Source: Legionella sp. (GTDB lineage Bacteria > Pseudomonadota > Gammaproteobacteria > Legionellales > Legionellaceae). Taken from it: a DNA stretch of 64,000 nucleotides. The first letter of the stretch is position 1. Each line of letters opens with the position of its first letter. The notes beneath the pieces are model-generated. The model was not told the DNA's origin. It saw nothing but the letters and a program-made list of their open reading frames with translations, and searched no databases. The stretch covers positions 23,322 to 87,321 of the forward strand of contig JACCWN010000019.1 in assembly GCA_013697625.1 (NCBI GenBank), read 5' to 3'. The translations under genes were made by a program, and so were the position numbers. Below are positions 25,898 through 34,464 of this stretch, piece by piece.

Positions 25898-26785
25898 TTA
25901 CAGATAGTGATCGATTAATAAAAAAACAAAAAGCAACATCAGATAAACAATAGAAAATTTGAAGGTTTGCATTGCCACGGTTAATTTTTCGGCTTTATAT
26001 AAGGTATGAGCCCAATATAAAAATCGGCCACCCAATGTCAATGCCCCAATCAGATAGAAATAAGAACTCATTCCCACGATAAAAGGAAGGATACTCACCA
26101 CTACCAACAAAATTGTATATAAATATATATTCAGTTTTGTAAAAGAAACACCATATGTCACAGGCAGCATAGGGATTTTGGCATCTTTATAGTCTTTTAA
26201 ACGATAAATGGCCAAGGCCCAAAAGTGCGGGGGTGTCCAGGTGTATATTATTAAAACCAATAATAAAGCTTGAGGAGCTAATTCATTGGTAACAGCCGTC
26301 CATCCCAACAAGGGGGGCGCTGCCCCTGCCAATCCACCAATAACAATATTTTGTGGGGTTGCTCGTTTTAAATACCCTGTGTAAATTCCAGCGTAACCGA
26401 TTAAAGTAATAAAAGTAAGCATCGCTGTTAATTTGTTAACAAAAATGCTCAATATACTTAAACCAAAAACGCCAATGATGCCAGCAAACCAAATCGCCTG
26501 AGTTACAGACACACGTCCATGAGCCACAGGCCTTTTATGTGTTCTTGCCATAATGGCATCTATACGCCTATCAACCATATGATTAATGGCTGCAGCAGAA
26601 GCTGCACACAGCCCTATGCCACTGAGGGTGGCAGTGACAAGAGATAATTCTATCCAGCCCGGAGCTGCAAGATACATACCGACGACAACAGTCAAAAGCA
26701 TTAATAATACAACCTTTGGTTTACATAATTCTAGGTAATCGCGCCAGTCTATTTTTGACAAAGGAAGGACAACTTCAGTGGCCAT
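25898..26785 (-). CDS. ctaB: Protoheme IX farnesyltransferase (heme O synthase)
   Basis: A 295-residue polytopic UbiA-family prenyltransferase that converts heme B to heme O. The family motif around NHMVDRRIDAIMARTHKRPVAHG (N-x3-D-x2-D-x2-M-x-RT-x2-R-P) is intact, as is YTWTPPHFWALAI. The start at 26785, preceded by AGGAGT, gives MATEVV; an upstream in-frame ATG at 26854 lies inside ctaA and is rejected. It overlaps the 3' end of ctaA by 11 bp. E. coli calls its homologue cyoE. Confidence 0.95.
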   Translation of the reverse strand: MATEVVLPLSKIDWRDYLELCKPKVVLLMLLTVVVGMYLAAPGWIELSLVTATLSGIGLCAASAAAINHMVDRRIDAIMARTHKRPVAHGRVSVTQAIWFAGIIGVFGLSILSIFVNKLTAMLTFITLIGYAGIYTGYLKRATPQNIVIGGLAGAAPPLLGWTAVTNELAPQALLLVLIIYTWTPPHFWALAIYRLKDYKDAKIPMLPVTYGVSFTKLNIYLYTILLVVVSILPFIVGMSSYFYLIGALTLGGRFLYWAHTLYKAEKLTVAMQTFKFSIVYLMLLFVFLLIDHYL

Positions 26786-27764
26786 GAGGTTGACTCCTGT
26801 AAGTAAATTGAAGCAAGCTGAACAATAGGGCCAGAAGTAAGGCTGCCACTCCATTATGTGCTACTGCTATAGGAAGAGGTAATAAATAGGTAACATTCAG
26901 AACACCCAGTATGAATTGTAACAAAACCAAGAATACCATGAGCAAGGCGCCTGTTCTTATTTTTCTTCCTCTAGCCTTAGTCAATATAAGTGAGGAAAGT
27001 ATTAAAATGTAACTGGCTGTGATGATGGCTCCAAGACGATGGATGTATTGAATTGTAACACGCACCTCATTTTCCAAAATGCCCCCTTGATAATTCACTC
27101 CAAAGCTTGAAAATAGATTAAATCCTTTCATAAAAAATAATTTTGGAAACCAAACCCCATTGCAGGTTGGAAAGCCAATACATGCAAGCCCCGCATAGTT
27201 GGAGCTAACCCACCCCCCAAGTGCAATTTGCAATAGGACAATAAAAAACCCCACACTCAACCAAAGTCGCCAGCCCCTGTGATCTTGTTCAGTGCTTATC
27301 GCTATTTGGGTAAACAGTCGACATAAAAATGAAAAGATAAGCATACCCCCAATCAAATGACCCATTACAACCACGGGAAGCAATTTTAAAGTGACTGTCC
27401 ACATGCCCAAGATAGCCTGGAAAACAACCAACAATACAAGGGCTATCGCAAGTGACCTTTGTTGTTTATTGCCAATTGTAAACCATCCGATGAATACAAT
27501 GAGCAAAGCTAAAGTACCAGCTGCATAGCGATGTGCCATTTCAGTCCAAGCTTTACGATTTTCAAGGGGTAGGTCTGGATATTGGGATTGTGCACTATGA
27601 ATCTTATCAACCGTGCTGGGAGGGGCCATCTGCCCATAACAGCCGGGCCAATCTGGACAACCCAGCCCAGCATCTGTGAGTCTTGTATAAGCCCCTAACA
27701 TAACTACGAATAAAGCCAAGGCAATCGCAAGTAGCAGGGTCCAACGTAATAAAGTCCTTTGCAT
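26775..27764 (-). CDS. ctaA: Heme A synthase (CtaA/Cox15)
   Basis: A 329-residue polytopic membrane protein that oxidises heme O to heme A. Signature elements include GAYTRLTDAGLGCPDWPGCYGQ near the N terminus, the first conserved histidine region EMAHRYAAGTLAL, and the second-half YIHRLGAIIT histidine. It follows the 182-residue gene directly and overlaps ctaB, indicating one operon. Confidence 0.95.
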   Translation of the reverse strand: MQRTLLRWTLLLAIALALFVVMLGAYTRLTDAGLGCPDWPGCYGQMAPPSTVDKIHSAQSQYPDLPLENRKAWTEMAHRYAAGTLALLIVFIGWFTIGNKQQRSLAIALVLLVVFQAILGMWTVTLKLLPVVVMGHLIGGMLIFSFLCRLFTQIAISTEQDHRGWRLWLSVGFFIVLLQIALGGWVSSNYAGLACIGFPTCNGVWFPKLFFMKGFNLFSSFGVNYQGGILENEVRVTIQYIHRLGAIITASYILILSSLILTKARGRKIRTGALLMVFLVLLQFILGVLNVTYLLPLPIAVAHNGVAALLLALLFSLLQFTYRSQPHGH

Positions 27765-28313
27765 TTAATCTGCCTTATTTTTTACTGTATTTAATAACAA
27801 CTTCAAATCTGTATACACATCATCCGGCTGGACCCCTTGTTTATAGCCCAAAATCAAATAATTATCAGGATTTGCTATAAATACCCTGACATTGGAGGAC
27901 AAGGCTGTCAATTTTTTCACTTCAGGAGAAGATAAAACAGTTACATTGATTTTTTGTTGTTTTAATAAGTAGCTCAAATTATCCATAATTAAAGTCTTTT
28001 TTTCATCTACAAGGAGCGATTGACTGACTTCATAATATTTTCTTCCCAAAGCCACTCGGATTCGAGATAAGCTATCTAATTGTTGCAAGCAATTTGTATC
28101 ACAATTTTGTGGCGATAAAAAAACAAGCTTCCATTTATTATCCTTGTCCAAGGTCTTTAGTAGCAATGGATGCTTAAGTAACACCCCTCTATTTACTTTG
28201 GATTCACCTAAGTAACTTGGATGTCTATAAAAAAAATACGCACCAACCCCTGGAGCAATAAATAAGAGTGCTAGTAGTACTAAAACAAAATAGGATCTGA
28301 TTCGTTTATTCAT
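27765..28313 (-). CDS. Conserved membrane-anchored protein of the cytochrome oxidase assembly cluster
   Basis: A 182-residue protein with one N-terminal membrane segment (FVLVLLALLFIAPGVGAYFFY) and a periplasmic domain containing KWKLVFLSPQNCDTNCLQQLDSLSRIRVALGRKY. That segment resembles a thioredoxin-fold SCO-like domain and carries a C-D-T-N-C pair. Such genes occur between SURF1 and ctaA in many gammaproteobacteria. A redox or copper-handling role is plausible but unproven. It overlaps the SURF1 gene by 8 bp. Confidence 0.75.
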   Translation of the reverse strand: MNKRIRSYFVLVLLALLFIAPGVGAYFFYRHPSYLGESKVNRGVLLKHPLLLKTLDKDNKWKLVFLSPQNCDTNCLQQLDSLSRIRVALGRKYYEVSQSLLVDEKKTLIMDNLSYLLKQQKINVTVLSSPEVKKLTALSSNVRVFIANPDNYLILGYKQGVQPDDVYTDLKLLLNTVKNKAD

Positions 28314-29031
28314 TTTTTTTCTTCACATTTAAGGCAATAAAAAGTATTAAAACAGTAAAGGCCATCGCAAACCATTGAAAGGCATATCCTAAATGCCGCT
28401 GGAACGGCATTGATACAATGGCCCAATCCCGAACAAATCCATGCGCATCTTGCTTATCTAGGCGCATGATAAACGGATAGCTTTCTTTTTGCAAAATTTG
28501 GGCGATTAATTGAGTGTCAACAGTTTCAAGGATGGCCAAATCTTTATTCTTTGTTTCTATGACTTTTCCTAAAACCCATTGATTTTTGTTCGGATAGTAT
28601 ACTGTACCTTGCAGTTGTTGTGTTCCATCTGGTGTTTTAATCTTAGGAAATATCTGCCGCTGGCCTTTATCCACCGGCACCCAGCCTCTGTCTATTAAAA
28701 TCACCTTATGATTGGCTAACACCATTGGTGAAAGCACATCATAACCAAATTGATGTTGGTGATGTTGGTTATCAAGCAAAAAAACATGCTTTAAAAAATG
28801 GCCTTGGACACCCAGGCGTTGATACTGAATGGGATTTGATTTTTGTCCATCCCACTGCATTGGTTGTTGGACAGATTGTAGCTTTGCAGCTTTTAGCATG
28901 GCTTTTTTCTCATCGGCTCTATGAAGCTGCCAAAACCCAAGTCGTGTAAACAAACTTATACATAGTAATGAAATAAGAATTGTTAACCAACTGGGGGTGA
29001 AACGTACATTAAAACAGGTTAAACTAGGCAT
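28306..29031 (-). CDS. SURF1 family cytochrome oxidase biogenesis protein
   Basis: A 241-residue protein with an N-terminal and a C-terminal membrane segment (TILISLLCISLFTRLGFWQL and YAFQWFAMAFTVLILFIALNV), the usual SURF1 topology. Motifs LGFWQLHRADEK, HHQHQFGYDVLSP, LIDRGWVP and HLGYAFQWFAMA are typical. SURF1 aids heme A insertion into or assembly of cytochrome c oxidase subunit I. It is the first gene of the minus-strand assembly operon. Confidence 0.95.
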   Translation of the reverse strand: MPSLTCFNVRFTPSWLTILISLLCISLFTRLGFWQLHRADEKKAMLKAAKLQSVQQPMQWDGQKSNPIQYQRLGVQGHFLKHVFLLDNQHHQHQFGYDVLSPMVLANHKVILIDRGWVPVDKGQRQIFPKIKTPDGTQQLQGTVYYPNKNQWVLGKVIETKNKDLAILETVDTQLIAQILQKESYPFIMRLDKQDAHGFVRDWAIVSMPFQRHLGYAFQWFAMAFTVLILFIALNVKKKNE

Positions 29032-29104
29032 TGTTTATCAGTTGCTCAATTGTTTAGTAGGCAGCTAATCCCAATAGGTGTTAGCAATTGTGGGAGTATA
29101 ACAA

Positions 29105-29308
29105 ATGATTACTAAAATATTTATCATTTTTATTATGATTGTTATTGCAATTTCTTTAGGGTCTGGACTCATTTATCTTATGCGGGATGGTGACAACTCA
29201 AAAAGAACAGTAAAGGCGCTAACCATACGAGTGGCCATCTCCGTGATTTTATTTTTATTTTTATTGTTAGCCTTTCATTTCGGATTTATAAAACCCCATG
29301 GTGTTTAA
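29105..29308 (+). CDS. DUF2909-type twin transmembrane protein
   Basis: A 67-residue protein with two membrane helices (IFIIFIMIVIAISLGSGLIYLM and VAISVILFLFLLLAFHFGF) joined by a short polar loop with LMRDGDNSKRTVKALTIRV. This pattern, divergent from the SURF1 gene, matches the small membrane protein often found in cox clusters. Its role is unknown. Confidence 0.82.
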   Translation: MITKIFIIFIMIVIAISLGSGLIYLMRDGDNSKRTVKALTIRVAISVILFLFLLLAFHFGFIKPHGV

Positions 29309-29346
29309 AGATGTTACTCATTTTGGTCTTATTTAAGGAATAAAAC

Positions 29347-29802
29347 ATGCGCTTTTTATTCATAGGTATAATGTTTATAAGTGGCTACCTGTTTGCAGAT
29401 ACCATTAATAATTATATGAATATTGCTAATAATATACCCCAAATGGAAATTAAAGCAGATCCACAAGCACAAGCCTGGGCAAGGTCAGCTCGGCATGTCA
29501 TCACCATCACCTGTGAGAGTATTGCTGAAACAATCATACAAGCAAATGAAGCTGCCAAAAGTCAGGGGAAACCATTGTATTGTATGCCTCCAGGAGTACA
29601 GTTGAACGCCTTGGTATTAAACGAACTAATCATACAAACTTATAAAGAGCTTTCAAGCCAACAAAGCGATAAAGACAAAATGACCATCTCACAAATAGCT
29701 TGGTTAGGTATCCATAAAAAATACCCCTGTGATACTCAGACCAATAGTCAAGCCCTGGGTGCGTTAAACAATATGGCGCATGTAGCAGCGAACACGTATT
29801 AG
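29347..29802 (+). CDS. Exported protein, possibly Rap1a/Tai-like
   Basis: A 151-residue protein starting after TAAGGAATAAAAC, with a signal peptide ending near GYLFADT. The mature part has three cysteines. Its C-terminal pattern (a helix followed by QIAWLGIHKKYPC) resembles Rap1a/Tai-type immunity domains, which end with an A-L-x-K-x-F-P-C motif. The resemblance is weak and could be coincidental. It lies 38 bp after the DUF2909 gene. Confidence 0.6.
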   Translation: MRFLFIGIMFISGYLFADTINNYMNIANNIPQMEIKADPQAQAWARSARHVITITCESIAETIIQANEAAKSQGKPLYCMPPGVQLNALVLNELIIQTYKELSSQQSDKDKMTISQIAWLGIHKKYPCDTQTNSQALGALNNMAHVAANTY

Positions 29803-29903
29803 CCTGCACCTGGAATCGATGCTATGTTTGAAGCGGTTGGAAAATCATTAAGATATAGTGAAATAGGTAGGTAATTAGTCGGTAATTAGGTCTGATTCCG
29901 CTG

Positions 29904-30428
29904 TTATCCATTGATGGCCTGTTTAAGTGTTTCTGTAGCTATGGTTAAGCGTTTCTCAATCTCACCAAGTTCTGTTTGTACTGACAACATGCCATGAACA
30001 TTGGTAGAGCATCTCATGTGTTCTACCGTCTTCATCATCGCTTGTTGCTGGGTAAATAGAGTACTGATGTCTTTTTCTAGAGATTGTATCCATTGTTGCC
30101 TGGTACTTATCACTTCTATCCCAAATTGTCTTTTTTCATCTGGTTTGGTTTTATGACCTTGAATCTGACACACAGTGACTAAAACGTTGATTTTTCTTTG
30201 CACTCTTTTTGCAATATAGGATGCTCTGGGTTCATTGCTTTGAAGAGCTAAGGCTTTAAGATCTGATTTAATCTCATGAATGCAATCTTTAGCTGTTAAC
30301 CCTACTCTTGAAATGAATAAACCTGGAGGTAACATTTGGGCACTAAAAGTGGTAAGACGGCAGATTTTCCACTCGAGCTCAGGTAAGCGACAGGATAAAT
30401 CTTCTAATATATCTTTGATTACTTCCAT
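29904..30428 (-). CDS. PriC-like protein (primosomal replication protein N'' family)
   Basis: A 174-residue, mainly helical cytosolic protein. The arrangement of an N-terminal helical pair, the segment LPPGLFISRVGLTAKDCIHEIKSDLKAL, a middle helix ending in a conserved R-rich turn, and a C-terminal heptad-like helix (GEIEKRLTIATETLKQAI) resembles PriC, which loads DnaB at stalled forks. Similarity is by pattern only. It may share a transcript with the permease gene upstream of it on this strand. Confidence 0.5.
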   Translation of the reverse strand: MEVIKDILEDLSCRLPELEWKICRLTTFSAQMLPPGLFISRVGLTAKDCIHEIKSDLKALALQSNEPRASYIAKRVQRKINVLVTVCQIQGHKTKPDEKRQFGIEVISTRQQWIQSLEKDISTLFTQQQAMMKTVEHMRCSTNVHGMLSVQTELGEIEKRLTIATETLKQAING

Positions 30429-30446
30429 TTTAACTCTAATTGAACA

Positions 30447-31859
30447 TTATACTGAAGGTTCTAAACTTTGTTTAGCTTCTCTTCTAGATTGTAACCAATT
30501 ACTTATAAAAGGAGGAGAACACATCACAAGTAACCCGATTATTAAAGTACTTTCATAGCGGCTGATACTGCCCACATTGATACCATCAGGCGGTATAAAA
30601 CTGACAGCTAAGGTTGTTACTACACCAACAATACCTAGACCTGCTATAAAAAGCATCCCTGGTAGACCACCGGGGATTTTAAAAGGTCTGGATTGATTGG
30701 GTTGGCTCAAACGTAATTTAATGGCGGTAATGAACATAACAAAATACATGAGCATATAAAGTTGTGCGGCCAAAGCCGTCAGTAGCCAATAAGATCCATT
30801 CACACTGGGCATAAACAAAAATAAAGCCGACAAGAGGGTTACAATGCTGGCTTGGGTATATAACATAACCACTGGTGCACCATTGGCATTTGTTTGTTGA
30901 AAAATCACAGGCAAGTTACCATCTTCTGCTGCTACCAATAATCCCTTCGTTGGCGCAATGATCCAATTACTCACCCCACCAAGTCCACCTAAAACCAACA
31001 TCAGGGCAATGAATGGCATCATCCAACTCATATGATACCTTAAAAAGAAGGCTTCAAAAGCTTGCATAATCCCTGCGACCAAATTAATGTCTTTCCCTGG
31101 AAGAACAACAGCTATTGCCAAAGACCCTAATATTAAAGTGCTCAATATAATACCAACAGAGTAAATCATTGCACGTGGAAACGCTTTTTGTGGGTTTTCA
31201 ACATCATTGGCATGAACAGTGGCTATTTCTATCCCGCAAAATGACATGATAATCGCGGTTAATGAAACCCATACTGACTTATCGCTGATATGAGGTACGA
31301 TGCTAGGGAGGTCTAAACGAATTTGTAAGGGATTGCCCTGACTAATCCAGACCGCGCTTAGACCAATGATCAGAGACATAGGCAAAAGCAGACCTGCTAA
31401 TGAACAAAATGAACTAAAACGAGCAGATGATTTCATCCCCCGCAAATTTAAAAAGGTGGCACCCCAAAAAGCACTGACTATCACAGCCCAGAGGAAATAG
31501 GGATTGCTGGTCAAGGTGGGATTTATCAGATAACCTATAGTGCCTGCTACAAAAGACAAGATGGTAGGATACCAAATGACATTTTCTATCCATTGAAGCC
31601 AAATAGCTAAGAATCCTGATCGTTTGCCAAAAGCTTCCTTTACCCAAATATAGATCCCACCTTGCTTGGCCCATCCTGAAGCTAATTCAGCTGAAACCAA
31701 AGCCGTGGGTATTAAAAAAAATAATGCGCCTAGGATAAAATAGAAAATAAGTTGACTGCCAAACAGAGCGGTAGCTGGTAAATTTCGAATACTGTCTACT
31801 GAGCCCACGGTTATCATTGTTAGGCTAAAAATACTCAAAGTATGTTTTTTAGTGCTCAT
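30447..31859 (-). CDS. APC-family amino acid permease or antiporter (GadC/YjeM-like)
   Basis: A 470-residue polytopic protein with about twelve membrane helices. The first helix region TMITVGSVDSIRNLPATALFG and the following LVSAELASGWAKQGGIYIWVKEAFGKRSGFLAIWLQWIENV are typical of the glutamate/GABA antiporter subgroup of APC transporters. A later segment, GIEIATVHANDVENPQKAFPRAM, is also conserved. Substrate cannot be deduced; amino acid uptake is relevant to Legionella, which uses amino acids as carbon sources. Confidence 0.9.
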   Translation of the reverse strand: MSTKKHTLSIFSLTMITVGSVDSIRNLPATALFGSQLIFYFILGALFFLIPTALVSAELASGWAKQGGIYIWVKEAFGKRSGFLAIWLQWIENVIWYPTILSFVAGTIGYLINPTLTSNPYFLWAVIVSAFWGATFLNLRGMKSSARFSSFCSLAGLLLPMSLIIGLSAVWISQGNPLQIRLDLPSIVPHISDKSVWVSLTAIIMSFCGIEIATVHANDVENPQKAFPRAMIYSVGIILSTLILGSLAIAVVLPGKDINLVAGIMQAFEAFFLRYHMSWMMPFIALMLVLGGLGGVSNWIIAPTKGLLVAAEDGNLPVIFQQTNANGAPVVMLYTQASIVTLLSALFLFMPSVNGSYWLLTALAAQLYMLMYFVMFITAIKLRLSQPNQSRPFKIPGGLPGMLFIAGLGIVGVVTTLAVSFIPPDGINVGSISRYESTLIIGLLVMCSPPFISNWLQSRREAKQSLEPSV

Positions 31860-32247
31860 TCATGTCCTTCAATACAGCCAACTCGTCAAATGCAATATAA
31901 TTATATAGAATTAAGCTTAAGGAAAACTTAATAATCGCATAAAAAATACACAAATTCGGGGTAAAGGTATCTAAACTACATTATAAATTTAAAATGCATA
32001 CATATTAAATCAAAATGCTACGCTAATAAGTTTCATTCATGAAGCCAAATTTTATAAGTTTGTTAAAATAACATAATTTGCTAAGAAAATCTCAGGCTTT
32101 TGAACTCTTAAAATAATTCTTCTTTGAATTCTGGACTGTAATCTTTTGAATTTTAGTAATAAATATTCTAGTAAACACATAGGAAGTAAGGTAAATTAAC
32201 CACGGCCAATTATGGTTAAACCACGCTTAATAGACAATGGACTTATC
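31860..32247. other. Divergent intergenic region upstream of the permease and outer-membrane genes
   Basis: This A+T-rich 388-bp region lies between divergent genes and should contain promoters for both. No recognisable binding site, RNA gene or remnant was found. A purine stretch AGGAAGTAAGG near 32180 lies too far from the chosen start of the next gene to be its ribosome-binding site. Confidence 0.4.
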
Positions 32248-32988
32248 ATGATAAAAAAAATAACCTTGGTTTCCTTGTGTACCACAATCACTTTCAACGC
32301 CCCCCTATACGCTGGCTCTATGGGTGATATGGATTTCAATAATTGGGGTGCCGTCTTTGTATCTTTAGAAGGTTCTTATACTAAAAATGCTATTGAAAAT
32401 TTCAATTTTAATATAATAGGAACAAACAATAGTTTTTTTTCTGTCAAGAAAAATCAATTATATGGAGCACGACTAGCAGCTGGTGCCATAGGTAAACTCA
32501 TTGATGAATTTGGTGTAAGTGCTGAGCTTGGCTGGGGTTATTATGGACGAACTAAGCTTGATGGTATTGGCACTGGCATTTTTGAAACAAACAGAAGCAC
32601 GCTGAGTGAAACCAATACACTAACTGGTTTTGATTTATTAGTGGGAGCCTCTTTTCTTCAACCTTGTTATAGTTTATTTCTTAAAGCGGGCGCGCTTGCC
32701 CAGACAAACAACGTTAATTTTAACTCAGCATTTTTCCCAACTGCTTTCACCTCAGACAGATTTCGTTTTAAAGCCTCTATTACCAGCATATTGCCTGAAG
32801 TAAAATTGGGCGGATCTTATATCTTTAATGAGAACTGGGCCTTAACCCTTGCATACATGCATGCCTTTGGTTCTGCATCAAAAACAACGGCAAATTTTGA
32901 TCCAGTGACCTTTACATCTAATTTTGATACGAATCTTCGCAATCCTAGTTTGCACAGTGTCATGGTTGGTGTTCAAGTATCTATTTAA
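32248..32988 (+). CDS. Outer-membrane beta-barrel protein
   Basis: A 246-residue protein with a signal peptide (MIKKITLVSLCTTITFNAPLYAGS) and alternating beta-strand patterns typical of eight-stranded barrels, for example GVSAELGWGYYGRTKL, SITSILPEVKLGGSYIF and the last strand SLHSVMVGVQVSI. The start at 32248 places the signal peptide at the N terminus; an ATG at 32212 would add a polar leader. Neither start has a strong ribosome-binding site. The function is unknown; Legionella has many such porin-like proteins. Confidence 0.78.
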   Translation: MIKKITLVSLCTTITFNAPLYAGSMGDMDFNNWGAVFVSLEGSYTKNAIENFNFNIIGTNNSFFSVKKNQLYGARLAAGAIGKLIDEFGVSAELGWGYYGRTKLDGIGTGIFETNRSTLSETNTLTGFDLLVGASFLQPCYSLFLKAGALAQTNNVNFNSAFFPTAFTSDRFRFKASITSILPEVKLGGSYIFNENWALTLAYMHAFGSASKTTANFDPVTFTSNFDTNLRNPSLHSVMVGVQVSI

Positions 32989-33069
32989 ACTGTTTTATTC
33001 TTCAGAGTCAGGGTACTTGGAAAGGCTCATCATGGAATCTCATCCTAACCTTGACAGTAATTCTTTATT

Positions 33070-33591
33070 TTATTGATGTTTTCTTAAACTATTATTTTGA
33101 TGTTTTGTAGAAGACTGTAGAAACAACAGTATGAACCCAACAACCAACATTCCAAAGAAGTATAAAGTTGCCCAGGCTGGCATGGTCATACCGAGGATTT
33201 TCGAAGTCTCTTCTGCACAATCACTGGCTCCCCAAAATAAAGCATGAGCTACGGTTTGCCAGGGAAAATAGCGTATCAAAGTATCAAGTCCTGGCATACA
33301 TGCGGGCGCCTCACCGATAGGAAGTGATTGTAACCAAAGATGTCTTATAGAAAAATACAATCCAGCGCAGGACATTAAAATTTGTAGAATACTCAATAAC
33401 TTTATCCGTTTATAAGTGATAAGACCCATAAAAAAAATGAATAGTAACAAAATAACGCATAAACGTTGCATCAAACAAAGGGGGCAAGGGTTCATTTTTT
33501 CAATATATTGGTAGTATAAGGAACTCAATAGAACAAAGAGCGTTACTAGGCTTAGGAGCAATTGTATCATTTTATAAGTTGATTTAGTCAT
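33070..33591 (-). CDS. dsbB: Disulfide bond formation protein DsbB
   Basis: A 173-residue inner-membrane protein with four helices that reoxidises DsbA and passes electrons to quinones. The first redox pair is in MNPCPLCLMQRL (CxxC) and the second pair is formed by the cysteines in GEAPACMPG and ASDCAEE. The start at 33591 overlaps the end of the cytochrome c5 gene by 8 bp; an earlier in-frame ATG at 33645 lies inside that gene. The pair is probably co-transcribed. Confidence 0.92.
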   Translation of the reverse strand: MTKSTYKMIQLLLSLVTLFVLLSSLYYQYIEKMNPCPLCLMQRLCVILLLFIFFMGLITYKRIKLLSILQILMSCAGLYFSIRHLWLQSLPIGEAPACMPGLDTLIRYFPWQTVAHALFWGASDCAEETSKILGMTMPAWATLYFFGMLVVGFILLFLQSSTKHQNNSLRKHQ

Positions 33592-33964
33592 GAGTAGGCA
33601 ACATGTATTGAATTGCAGCTTTAAGATCCTCAGTTGTACATTCAAAGCAGGTACCTTGGGCTGGCATATTATTTAAACCATTCATTGCAGTACTGACTAA
33701 ATCTTCAATTGTCCTGTTGGTCAAACGTAAATTCCAATCAGCTTTATCGTTGATTTTAGGGGCACCTGCAACGCCATCTTGATGACAGTTTATACAAAAA
33801 TGTTCGTAAGTGTTCTGTCCATTGTCTTGCTTATTTGCTATTTTAACTTGCTTATCTAAGGCTACACTATTGGAATCATTTGATTGTTGGTTGTGCTCGG
33901 CTGTTTGTGCAAAAAAAACAACGCAATACATAGAAAGCACTACAAAAAGAAACTTCATACTCAA
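33584..33964 (-). CDS. Cytochrome c5-type monoheme protein
   Basis: A 126-residue periplasmic c-type cytochrome. It has a signal peptide (MKFLFVVLSMYCVVFFAQTA), the heme attachment motif CINCH followed by QDGVAGAPKINDKADW, and the c5-type second cysteine pair CFECTTEDLKAAIQYML. These are hallmark cytochrome c5 sequences. Its partner could be a terminal oxidase or another respiratory enzyme. It is translationally coupled to dsbB. Confidence 0.92.
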   Translation of the reverse strand: MSMKFLFVVLSMYCVVFFAQTAEHNQQSNDSNSVALDKQVKIANKQDNGQNTYEHFCINCHQDGVAGAPKINDKADWNLRLTNRTIEDLVSTAMNGLNNMPAQGTCFECTTEDLKAAIQYMLPTHD

Positions 33965-34135
33965 ACACAGACAAACATAAAGTCTTAATCATACTTTAAA
34001 GTGGTCCTTTTTTCCACTTTATTTTAACTTTAAAAAAATCCCAATTTGCTACAAACTGGTGTTATCTGTTAACTAGTACCGCTATCAATAAAATTTATTT
34101 TTTCATCTTGTAAAATTTGACCCCTAAATATAAAG

Positions 34136-34303
34136 GTAGCCTGAATTAGACGAAGTCGTAATACAGGTAAAAGCAATGCACCAGGTGTATAATTTCAACG
34201 TAATTACAAATGTCTTCACAAAGATTGACGGCTTGATTTTAGAAAATTTATTCGGAAATGTGGTGTGTTTTCTAGTATTACGACTTCGTCTAATACAGGC
34301 TAC
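34136..34303. repeat. 168-bp element bounded by 28-nt inverted repeats
   Basis: The left arm 34136-34163 and the right arm 34276-34303 are inverted copies matching at 27 of 28 positions. Each arm holds the near-palindromic core GACGAAGTC. The 112 bp between them have no coding potential. The layout resembles a MITE-like or REP-derived element. No clear target-site duplication flanks it. It could also form a long cruciform or an RNA stem. Confidence 0.75.
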
Positions 34304-34372
34304 GAATGGTTGTTTTTATCGCAAATTCTGGCATTTATTCTTTTAATTAAGCCGCATACTAAAAATCGAATG

Positions 34373-34411
34373 TTAATATTGTCTTAATTATGAGCAGTTA
34401 TACTTAATTAT
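34373..34411 (+). promoter_or_regulatory. PmrA-like tandem box and TATACT -10 element
   Basis: TTAATATT at 34373-34380 and CTTAATTAT at 34383-34391 repeat the TTAAT core with an 11-bp period, like the Legionella PmrA element (cTTAATatT in tandem). TATACT at 34399-34404 is correctly placed as a -10, with the box overlapping the -35 position. A further CTTAATTAT lies at 34403-34411. The site precedes the candidate effector gene by about 55 bp. Confidence 0.55.
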
Positions 34412-34464
34412 GGATGCTTTCAAATAACTTTGAAAGTTGTTTAACATAATTGAGGTTTTTTATT

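Larger units (their letters stand above)
33965..34464. other. 500-bp regulatory and repeat-containing intergenic region
   Basis: No gene is seen. The stretch contains a 168-bp inverted-repeat element (34136-34303), a PmrA-like tandem box and a TATACT -10 (34373-34411), each listed separately. The rest is A+T-rich with no recognised signal. Confidence 0.6.
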
